Shown here piece after piece: positions 50,799 through 61,272 of a stretch of DNA of 64,000 nucleotides; the stretch's first letter is position 1, and each line of letters starts with the position of its first letter. This DNA is from Struthidea cinerea (Eukaryota; Chordata; Aves; Passeriformes; Corcoracidae), in the NCBI GenBank assembly GCA_013397865.1, contig VZTI01001175.1:1906823-1970822 (forward strand), written 5' to 3'. The notes beneath the pieces are model-generated. The model was not told where the DNA came from. It saw nothing but the letters and a program-made list of their open reading frames with translations, and ran no database searches. Position numbers and translations under genes: made by a program.

Positions 50799-53106
50799 GC
50801 TGGAGAAAACAAAAAAGATGAGGGTTGTTTTAGAAGTTGCATGCACGATACTCTGTTTTTTAAAATATGATATACTTCGTAGCATTAAGTCTTTCTGTGC
50901 TATGGTGAAAGGTTGTGGGCCAACAGCATCTGCTGTTAAGAGGTAGTTTGAGTCCTAAGCTGCTAAATCCTTGCAGTGTGATTTTTAAACAAGGTTTGTG
51001 AAATTTAGCTGTTTGTTGTGTTCCGTATTTAAAATCCATTATTTTGGTGTTATTGTTTTAGTCTTGTTCTTGGAGAGTGTTGGTAAAACAGCAGTGGCAT
51101 TAATAGATTCCTTTGGTGTCTGGAGATGTGGAAAAAAATAACCTTCCAGTTAAAGTAGCAGTAGTTTGCTAAATGCTGGCTTTAGTGGTGTCCATTTTGA
51201 GTCAGGTCAGAGAGACCCAGATTAAGGGAGTCAATGTGGGGATTGAGACGACGTTAAAATGTAGCTTCAAATGGCTGTAAGTATCAATAATTGCAAATCC
51301 TTCGTCTTTTCCTGGGAATGCCTTGGCCTGGGCCTGCACCTTGGCATTTGCGTTGCGTTGCGCTGCTGTAGGTAAATGTTAACATGCAGCAAGCACTGCA
51401 GGCGGAAGCTCTGGCTGCCAGAAGAAGGGCATTTTTCAAATGTATCGCTGTAGTGTTGAATGGGAAGCTGAGAATATGCTTTCTCCAAGAGATGTAAAAT
51501 ATTAAAGAAGCCAGTAGCAATAAATGGAAGTGCACCCGTTGGTTAACAACATTTGGCTATATATCGAGCCCATTTCTGGAAGAAGATCTTGTAACATAAA
51601 TTACTGAATACTGAATTACTGCAATGTGTTAAGGATTCTTTTTAATTACAGGATGTTAAGGCTTCAAAAATAAAATTCTTCAAAGTTAATCATGAAGTAA
51701 AATAACTCTGTACTTAGCTGAGCTTCAACTTCATTAAAACTGTTCAAACGGCTGATGGAGCCCTAATAAGTTTTGTTCAAAGATATGACATCTTTGAAAA
51801 TTTTCTGCAAATCTAACTCTATTATCTTTGATACTCTCTAATTGGATATAGCAATCTCTATTCATGTTGTCTAGTGGATTGCATCCATGATAAGGTGCTG
51901 TAAATGTATCCTGTTGTCCCGAAATTAGCAAATCCAGGGACTGTAAGGGCTATTTTCACAGCAGAATTTAAGCCCTTCAGGCAAATACAAAATAGGTGTT
52001 TTGCCTTATATAAATATAAAATCACTTTGGGGAGTGAAAAATGGAGGTGGGGGGAGGGAATGGAATAAGCAACATTCTGACAGTATCAAATCATTAACGA
52101 GGGCACTGGTTTCTAAATTATTTACCGTGTATTCCATGTGCTCAACTGTTTTAGATTGTTAATATTGAATGTGTTGTTTGTTATATACAAACATTTTTCT
52201 CTCTTTTACTTTCAGATATCCTTTTTGCAATATAATTTAATTACTGATGCTGTTTACTCTCAGGAGCTGTAAAAGTTTTTCTTCTTCTGCAAAGTAAAAT
52301 CAGTATTTTACAACAGAATATCCTCTTAGGAGAAGCTGTTGGTACTTTGTGGATGATGGAGAAGCATAAGGATGTAGTATTTATTTTCACAAACTGAGGT
52401 GAAGCAGGATAGGGGCCGGATGCTGTGCTCCCTCTCCAAGAACCAGCCCGTTTTTCTTCCTTGGCTTCTCCCTCCTTTCTCCCTCCCTGCCTGGCCAGGG
52501 CAGCCGGGCGCTGTTCCAGTGCCCTCTCCTCTTTGGGAGCTGTTACTTTCAGGACCATCAGCTGTTCATCCTCTTTTTGGTGTCCCTTAAAGCAGCTTAA
52601 ACAGCAGATACAGAAGTAGCATTTTGCCCTCTGCTGGGAAGCAGGGTCTGACAAGTCAGTGGTGTGAGCTGCTGTGCCAGCCATGCTGGGTGAGGAACTG
52701 CGCAGGCCTGGGGAAACACTCAGTAGGCTGTGGAATTCTTTTCTGTGCTTCCTTTCCTCAGACACTGCAGCAGCAGCAGAAGTTTGTGTTTTCTTTCTCC
52801 TTAAGGATGATGGTTTTTTCTCCTTTTTGATACTATTCCTTTTATGTCAGTGTTGTCATTAGAAATCATCTGGCTATTAGTCAGGCTCCCATGAAGTCCT
52901 TTGCCCCAGTCCCCTCTAACAGTCTGAGAGCACTGAGCTGCTGGATCCTAGTCTGCCACTGTTTTTATGGAACTGATTTGCAGTGTGAAAAATCAAACAC
53001 AAAAAATGGAAATGGCCTGGTTTCTAGTTCTGATTTAGAAGTAGGCAAAATACTTTTTGCATTTCTGGTGTAATTTCAGCTAAATTTGTTGGAAGGATAA
53101 TAAAGA

Positions 53107-53450
53107 CTAGTTTGGGTTGGAAGGGGCATTTAAAGGTCAGGTAGTCCACACTTGCCCTTAAAAGAGCGGGGACTTCTTCAACTCAGTCAGGTTGGTCAGA
53201 CCCCTGCCCAACCTGGCCTTGAATGTTTCCAGGGATGGGGCATCCACCACCTCTGTGACAACCCGTTCCAGTGTTTCATCACCCTCAATGTAAAAAATTT
53301 TTCTTATGTCTCATCTGAATCTGCCTTGTTTTAGTTTAAAACTGTTATCCCTTGTCCTGTTGCCCTGCTGAAAAGTTTGTCCCCATCTTTCTTTTAGCCC
53401 AGAAAGGAGCAGTTCAGTCTTCCTGGAGCCTTCTCAAGGCTGAGAGAAGC
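53107..53450 (-). mobile_element. CR1 LINE 3'-end fragment (antisense)
   Basis: Read on the plus strand, the block opens with GTTTGGGTTGGAAGGGGCAT, the inverse of the CR1 3' end. It continues through the complement of the CR1 tail: CAACCTGGCCTTGAATGTTT, CATCCACCACCTCTGTGACAA, CATCACCCTCAATGTAAAAA, ATCCCTTGTCCTGTTGC and GAGCCTTCTCAAGGCTGAG. It is 5'-truncated and carries no usable coding sequence. It is opposite in orientation to the copy at 39 kb and about 150 bases longer. Confidence 0.92.
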
Positions 53451-56400
53451 TTTATCCTACTCAGTAGCTATTGGGTACTGTGGGGGTCCTTCTTGTTACC
53501 GTGTTCACATTTGATCCTCCATGAAACACGAACTTCAGTCACTGTAACTGAACCGATTTAGTTTGTTTCTTACAAGTTGTCACTTTATCTGCAGCCCTGC
53601 CCCAAAGCAGTGTTTATTTTACTGTATTTTTCTGAAGGAACTTCATTGCTTTAAGAGAAATATCCCAGGAGCGGGAGACAAAATAAAGAATAGACCCGTG
53701 TTATTTCCTCGATGGCTTGTGAAAATGCCAAATGTATGTTTTGATTTTCTGCCCAGCTGAAAAATCGTGTAGCTTTAATAACTTGAATTCCCCTATTATT
53801 CATGTTTATAGTTTTAATTAATTTTGTTTTATGAAGCTTGGTGATTTTTAAAAAAAACACTTATGAAAGTTGATTTAAAATCTATATGAAGCCACCTTTC
53901 CTTGAGAGCTTATGCTCTGTGTAACACACAAGTTGTGTACTTGTGAAATCAAGTTGCTTCATCTTTATAAACACCCCCTCACCCATATATTCAGTCTATT
54001 TTTTTGTTGTTGTTTGTGAACCCACTTTTTTTTTTAGTAGCTTAAGCAGTTTTGTCCCAACTCAGCTGCAAGCATTTTTCCATTACTGTTTTTTGAATCT
54101 TGAAGATAACACTGATAACATTCTTGGTTATTGTGGAGTACTACAATGGGCCAATACAATGAATAATGGAGTGTCTTTATATCATTTATCTTCACATCAG
54201 ACAATCCCGTGCCTTGTAACCTGTAGCATTTCTGTAGTGTGCACTCGGTTTCACTTGTTTAATAATTTGAGTGGTGAAGACTTAATCCTTCTTTGTTGTC
54301 TTCCAAAGTAAACTGTCAAGTAATAGTGATACTAAATCTACTCAGTTGTGAGATTCAGAGCTGGCTCTTTCTGTACAAAGCTGTACTGCAGGCATTGCTG
54401 AATACAGATTGGAGGCTGGAGAATCACAGTAGCTGTGAAACTAGCTGAGAGATTAGAATTTATTGCTGTTCAAGGACTAGCTTCCCTTTCTTTTTTTCCG
54501 AACGGGTGTTTTATGTGTTTTATCTCAATACTGATTTCTCACTTCTGTAAGCGGAGGGTGTCAGCACAGCAGTGCCATACACAAATGTCTCCTCCTTGCT
54601 ACATGACTCTTCCAAGAATATAGGAAATAGGAGGAAACAATTAAGTAGGGGCTAAATGTCATCTGCATGTACGTAGGGCAGAGAAATCAGTTCTGGTGAT
54701 CAGAAGAGCTGTTTGAGCACTGAGGGACAGAGGCACTAATGGAGAAGGTAGTTCGCCTCCCCAAGTACCTCTCACGAATCGGTCAACAACTGTTGTAGTG
54801 AATGGCTCCTGCTGGCCTGTCCTAGCAACAGCCATGATTAACCTGGCACAGATTAGGGATAGCAGTGCAGGAAGAGTGATTTCACATTGTCCTTTTACAT
54901 AAACAAGCTGGAAAAGGGCCTGTTCAGGTAGCAGTAAAAACAGGTCACTTGACTCCGTCCGGGGGGCTGTAGCTTGTTAGTGTGTGAGCAGGAGATGGCT
55001 TCACAAAATTACAGGTAATGTATGAGAGAAGTGATTGGCGAAAATAGAAATGGAGGGGAGATAAATGATGGGAATAGAGAACAAGGGAAGGTTGGGAAAA
55101 ATATGAAGTGGAACCAAGATAAACTGGCTTTTAGAGTTAAAGATGACAGAAATTACAGTAGCTATTCATCTCTCTAGCTTGGCTGAATGCAGAGGAGTGT
55201 AAAAGTTAAGGTCCTGTTAAAGGGCAGGTCAGCAGTGTGACTTCATCATTCTGTGCTCCTACTGCAGTACAAGGGCTTGAAAAAGGGAACAAGATGAACT
55301 AAAGGTACATGGGAACATAAAATCCTCCTTTTTCTCTGTAGAAAGACATTATGATGATTCAGCATGAAATACAGGCAGTAATGCACACTGCTTTGAACTG
55401 GATTTGTTTTATGTGTTTAAAACAGTTGCTGCATTAAAGGTGGATATCCCCAAAATTTAGACTGTCTCTATCCAGATGAAAATTATGTAATTGAATCAGA
55501 TCTCTGCCCTATTTAGTGTCTCTTTTATCTGACAATGCCCTGTGTTGGCTGCTGTGAAGGAAGGTGTAAGAAAACCTACAACACCCAATTAGGGAGTCAT
55601 GTGGCTGTACGTGGTATTTTTTCCATCTCAGCTAAAGAGTGGCTTCTGCCGCAAAGCATTTGGATTTCTATCCCTTCCACATCGGCTGAACTCTGTGCAA
55701 CATAATACAGGATATTCTCGTTAGCTCTGTGAATCTAAAAACCTTTTAAAATGCTGCAACACCATTATCCTGTGCATCTGGATCTCTATTATTTGTCTGT
55801 CTTCTAGTATTCATTCATGTTGTGATAATTGTCTTGAGTTGGTCCCTGGCACACTACACAAAATGTGAGAAAATATAAGAATTACAGATAATGGTTAGAT
55901 TAAAAAGAAAAAGAGCAAAGAACTTCTTTAATGTACAAAGGTTCTAGAGCACATTATCCTGCAGATTTCTGGCAGGTTAGACTAAATCCTCGTAAGAGTT
56001 TGTTCCTGTTAAAATATGACAATTCTGTTAATTCCAGCATTTTCAGTTCAGAGAAATAACAACACACCAACCCTTCCTTTAAGGATCTGATTTTAGACCA
56101 GGTGCTTTTGTAGCATCTTGGGTAAATGGAATTATCTCCCAAATACATTTGAGTCCTCACAGCATCTTTCTAACCAACAGAGACACACAGGATGTGGTGG
56201 CTTCCAGCTCTGCTGGAAAGTTGTGGGCTTGCACATGAAAATCTTTCCATTTGGCTGTTGGAAAACACTCTGATGACCGGAGGGAGGGAGGGAGGGAGGG
56301 AGGGAGGCAGGTAGAAGCCAGTGTTCTTGCATTCACCTGGGCTGAGGCAGCTCTCCATGGGAGTGCCCAGTGGGGTCCTGGCTCTTGTATGGGATTTCTC

Positions 56401-59400
56401 AGTCACACAAATATCAAGAGGATACTTTGGTTTATTCTTGGTACTTGAAAAATCTCAATATTTTTGTCAGTGATTTTAAGCATTAAAAATTGTACTCCTG
56501 CACTATCACTTGGATATTTCCAGTTGATATATTCAAAGGAAATGAACTCTCTTTGTTGCGAAGGAATATCTCCCTACTTGATGCTGATATTCCATACTAG
56601 TTGTATTCTTGTTTTAGTTTTGTCCTCCAGTTGTTCCTTACTGTAATCCCCACAGAGACCTTACATCAGTACTGAGCCCCCAGACACCACTGCAGTTTGT
56701 CTGATAGCTGTCACTGAACTACAGGCAGTTTTAGAATGTCACATTTTTCTGTTAAGGAAAGTTGTTTTTCCTGGCAAAGTGTTTTAGGTACCCTTTTTCT
56801 CTATCACACTGAGCTGAAACTGAAGTTCACATATACCTCAAACATTTGCCTGAGAATTAAAACAAGGGAGGAGCATATAGTTCTCTGTAGTGTAGGAGTT
56901 CAGAAGGAAAATAGGAGAAATGATAGTCACTGACTTCCTCTGATTTGCAGATGGCAGAGGGGTTTTCTCTGAAATACTTAAGAGTAAAAATAAATGGGCT
57001 GAGCTTTTATCCAGGTTTCCAGCTGTCTGGCTTGCTAAATAAAATAGAACTGACAAAGTATGGAATTGTTCTCCAAACATAAGAAGCCCTCAGTGTGCCT
57101 CAAAATATCAGTAGGAAAGTAAAAAGAGGTTAAAAATTTGGTGAGAATCATTAATGGAAATTGAGCAAACAGCTCTACTGTCAAGAGGGAAAAATTGTTT
57201 CATATTTGAGTGATGATGTGTATCCTAATAAAAGACATCTTTTCACACCCACCAGGAATAAGACATATTCTGCACTTTTATATCCCATCTTGTTTTGAGT
57301 AGGAAGAATATCTTTTTTAAGAAGAAAAATGTTTCGTTACAAAAATGAAGAGGAAAGAGGTTTTCCCACATGCTGGAGAAATTAATGAATCATTTCCATC
57401 AGAGTATGTACAAAAGCAGAGGAGCTGCCATAAGAGAAGGAACAGCTGAATTTTCCAATTGACCTTTGGCACAGAGATGATCTGGTCATGCTCTAACTAA
57501 TTTTGTGTTTTTAATGAGGGGGAAAAATAAAAACTAGGGCCCCTTCATAAGCTGAAATGCTAAATATGTTGAAATATTTTCTGCTGAGTTTTAAAAAGGA
57601 AGAGTTAAAATTGCAATCAGAGACAACAGATCCAAGAGAGGTGACAAACAGGTGCCACTTCACACTACCTTTGCTCTGTAGTCTCGAGTGGGAGGAATAT
57701 TTTTGCTGGATGGAAGGTGTGTGTTCAGGTGAGGAAGTTCATCCGAGAGAGGCACAGCCTGAGGCTCTGAGTCACACAGGCAAAATCCCATTTTGAAATG
57801 CAGGTAAGATGCGTGACATGAAAGGGGAAGATGTCGGAGTGTAGGGTTGTTCTGGGAGGAGCCTGGAGGATGCAAAGCGCTTAAAGAGGGTGTTGAAGTG
57901 GGTGGCAATCACTCTTTCATCTCCTCTCTTTTTTCTGGCATACTTTCTTCCTTCCCTGGTCCTGTCCTAGAACCCATATCGGCTTCCTCTGACCTGCCTG
58001 CTTTCACTTCCTGCTACCTGTTGGGCAGCTGCAAAATGGGAGAGAAAAGGCACCACCTTTTACCAGAGGGAAATGCTGAATGGAGCCTGGATGGGCAGCA
58101 AGGAGGTGGCTCCCTGAGAAAAGCCATCATTTGTGGTTGTCCAGGGGCTCTCGGAACTCCACCCTGTTCACTTAGATACAAGCAGGAGAGGAGCTGTGCT
58201 GGCTGCAGTCCTTGCTGGCAGCTGTGCCTCGAGGCAGCTCTGGGCATAGAGATCCGAACCCAGGTTTGGGGCCCTTCCTGTGCTGCCGAGCTCTCGGTGG
58301 AATGAAGCTGCTGAGGACAGGACAGTAGGTACCCACACCTTGGAGATGGACAAGAACATCATCTCTCTTGAAATACAGCAGTGTTTTGTATGAAGCTGGG
58401 TTCCAGTTTTCCAGCTGCAGGCTGCTGGCTAAATGGTTAAAGAGCTTCTTGCCTCCTAATTGACTATTGTGCAAGTGCTTTATTTCTTGTAATAATTTCT
58501 TTCACCAAGTGATCTTCATCACTATTCCTGTCCCTGACTTCAGAAAAGACCCAACTGATTGTCTGCAAGGGAGCATCCAAGAGCAGAGAAAATGGAGGGA
58601 TGGAGGGGTATGCACTTGTACCTGGCCGAAGAGTTAAACAGAGCTATTTTTACAGATTTTGGAACAGAAGGACACACAACTTGAGGGATGTAGAGTGGTG
58701 GGTGAAGTACACCACCTCTCCCAGGTGACTAAAATAAGAAGCACCTACTTGTCCTACAGGTGGAGATGCACTGGCAATATTATCTAACCTCTGTACTGCC
58801 AGAAATACGAAACCCAGAGAAGGGGAGAGTCTCCAGCTGCAGCAAATGCTTGAATGGGAACTGTTTCTGTAAGGCAAGAAGGCCTGAGAGGAGGCTGTTT
58901 GGAGTTATCACCAGCTAGAGACTGGTTTTATGAGCTCATCAGTAAGATGAAGCATTTCTCTAGGTAAATGAAGGCTCAGTCAACAGTTACTGTGATCGGG
59001 AATCTCTGAGGTAAGCAGAAGCCTGGGAACAAAATGATGCACTGCTCTTGTTTCCTTTCCTTGCAAGCTGCTTGTCAGCTGAGTGGGAGAGGCAGCCAGG
59101 GATGGCTGAGGGAAGGGAAAATCTGTGCTTTGTTCTAACCCCTTGGCTCACTCTGTCTGGAACTTGCCCAGGTACCAACTTACTTTGGTGCCTTAAAAGA
59201 GGCTTCTTTTTTGAAGCCTTTCTGAGGCTAGCTGATACAGTGTCATCCAAATCCAAATGCGTACAGATGAACCTCATTATTCCAGCAGGAACTTGCATGC
59301 AGGATTTTCCCATGGCTTGACATGTTCACATGAAGATTTTGGGAGGGTTGGTTTTTGTTTTAATGAATTACAAGGCCTTCAAGAAGTGATACTTACTCAA

Positions 59401-60830
59401 TATTTCATTATAAGGAGCAGGTTTACTTAGTCCTTTAACAAATGGTACAATAAACTGTGCTTTTCATTTTAATGGTGTCCCAAGGAATGCATTAGTCTTT
59501 GAAGCTGAAATACTTTGACATCAGACTGGGTGATGAGTTGCTATGGTTTCAAGGGCAGTGTTAGTGCTAGAAAAAGACCACATCCCTGAGATGTGCACAC
59601 GCAGTCCCAAGCTCCTATATATTTCATGACCAGAACGTAGGAAGTCACCTTCCACATCAGTGCCCTCATCATGGGGCATAAGGAGAAATTGAAGGAAAAT
59701 GTGCAACTGGATTCCTGTTGGTTAATAGCTCTTCCATCCAATTTGGGTAGAACGCTGTGGATGTGGCAGTTTTCAGCACTTCGATGGAAAGATGGAAAGC
59801 TTGGGCCTCATGTGAGCTCCCCATGTTCGCAGGGGGGGAGTTTCCAAGGCAGGCAGAAATCAGAGTGGGAGGGAGGGGAGAGGTTTCTCATTTTCATGTG
59901 GAATAGACTCAATGCAAGCCACATTTTATTTCCTGAAATGCTTTTTTTAACCTGCAAAAGGTGGCATGTTTTTATCAGGTACTGATCACAGCCTTGAAGT
60001 ATTTGCGTATATATGCTTTCTCTGAAGAAGAAACAATATAGCAGGACTTTTTTAAAGCATAAAATAGTTTTTAGTGAGCAAAAAATAGGTATATTAGAAC
60101 CTTGCTTATCACTTAAGCATCTTTAACTAAAAGTAGAACCCTAATCAGTTTCCCCTTGAGTCCTTCAGCTTGCAAGTAGGAAATAGATAATAGCTGGATG
60201 TTTAAAACAATACATTATTTCACATTATTTCTCAGCGCATCACAGGAACGTGAATTCCTCTGAGTTATATTTAATGCATCTAGTTCTAGAAAATATGTAG
60301 TAGCTTCACTGTGGATATTGAAATGCATCTCTGAAAGGAAGAATGATTTCCTTAAGTCTTAACGAGTGCCTTGCTGCTTTGTAATGAACAAACCCTCTCC
60401 TGTACAGCCTCTGTTTCTGCTGAAACAGGTGCAGTTACCATGGTTGATTCTGTTACATTGTCCTCCAGTATTTCAGTTCCTTTCTCAGCATAGCCCAGGA
60501 TGCTTTAGAACACTTGCTGACATTTGGAGCTGTGCTTCACTTCTCCCCGTGCCACACAACCCTTTCCCTCTTCTCCCAGGTAAAACAACACAGCCACTCA
60601 CTCAGTCCTTTGCAGACCTCAGAAATGGGTCCCAGCTTGGTGCCCTGTCATCCCTGGGCCTGGGAATTCTCCTGCATATCTGGTTTCTTCTCTAGAAGCT
60701 GAGAGGTTATCAGGACTTGGTGGGTTCACAGAAACAGTGGGAGGTCCCATGGTCCTCTTATTTTTCCTGAATTACTTGATTTTTTTGAAGGTTCTTGATC
60801 CTCCTTCCTTCACCTCTGTTTTTCAGTCTA
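53451..60830. other. Non-coding stretch, no gene seen
   Basis: No exon or RNA gene is recognised. The longest frame is 152 codons (57847-58305, plus) in a GC-richer patch that is also open on the minus strand, with no family motif. A (GGGA)7 microsatellite lies at 56279-56307. Confidence 0.6.
56279..56307 (+). repeat. (GGGA)7 microsatellite
   Basis: Seven GGGA units in register. The plus strand fits an intramolecular G-quadruplex with one-base loops. Confidence 0.95.
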
Positions 60831-60897
60831 ACTTTTTGTCGCTGTTGGGGTGGCCACAACACACACAGACAGTGCCTCGGACAAAGGGCAAAAGCTG

Positions 60898-60903
60898 TTT
60901 ATT
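60898..60903 (-). terminator. Polyadenylation signal of the solo LTR
   Basis: AATAAA on the minus strand, 15 bases downstream of the LTR TATA box. It could polyadenylate minus-strand transcripts crossing this site. Confidence 0.65.
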
Positions 60904-60917
60904 AAACAAAGCAGCCT

Positions 60918-60965
60918 CTTTTATACACCTTTTGTATGTTGCCATTCGTGTTACACATTCATTGG
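60918..60965 (-). promoter_or_regulatory. LTR promoter: CCAAT box and TATA box
   Basis: CCAAT (60965-60961) lies about 36 bases upstream of TATAAAAG (60925-60918) on the minus strand, a compact RNA polymerase II promoter. Whether it is active cannot be seen from sequence. Confidence 0.65.
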
Positions 60966-61272
60966 CTGCTAAACTGCTGCGGTAGACTCACTGGCCATTA
61001 TTAACCCCAGTATGCTACCACTGGCTGCCTACAGCATAAGCGTTCGAGCATTCAGAAAAATAACAGGTGTGGATATGTTGCTGTTTTTCTCCTTCTATTG
61101 TTTAACTTTCTTGCTTCTGTTGATACTGCATTGTCATGGGTAAAAACTAATTGTTTTTCTTCTCACAGACTTTCCTCATAGTCCTTCTCTAGCCAAAGTC
61201 ACAGGCCTGTTACTTTTACAAAGGCAACAAGGCCTTCATTTTATAAGGTTTTACTTAAATGCCACAACTTTT

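Larger units (their letters stand above)
42886..53106. other. Non-coding stretch, no gene seen
   Basis: No recognised gene. The longest frame of the AT-rich part of the window (174 codons, 52241-52765, minus) lies here; it shows no domain, signal peptide or family motif and has low-complexity K/E/R-rich sequence, so I do not call it. The stretch includes an enhancer-like block near 45480-45830, a degenerate tandem near 47572-47690, a (TAA)n tract, a perfect inverted repeat at 50764-50798 and an inverted CTTTGA pair at 51776-51798. Confidence 0.6.
60831..61272 (-). mobile_element. Solo LTR of an ERVK-like endogenous retrovirus, with 6-bp target duplication
   Basis: The element is 60837-61266 (430 bases). 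It starts TGTCGC and ends GCCACA on the plus strand, giving TG...CA ends, and is bordered by the identical hexamer ACTTTT at 60831-60836 and 61267-61272. On the minus strand a CCAAT box (60965-60961), a TATAAAAG box (60925-60918) and an AATAAA polyadenylation signal (60903-60898) occur in the proper LTR order, with the 3' end about 60 bases past AATAAA. A 6-bp duplication is typical of class II (betaretrovirus-like, ERVK) and alpharetroviral elements. No gag, pol or env sequence is present, so it is a solo LTR left by recombination. The exact duplication and intact promoter signals suggest a fairly recent insertion. The family name is inferred. Confidence 0.88.

Noticed and set aside
52241..52765. 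174-codon minus-strand open frame, the longest outside the island
   Set aside because: It has no domain, signal peptide or family resemblance, contains K/E/R-rich low-complexity sequence, and two plus-strand frames are open across the same bases.
57847..58305. 152-codon plus-strand open frame
   Set aside because: It lies in a GC-richer patch with overlapping minus-strand frames and has no recognisable motif or homology.
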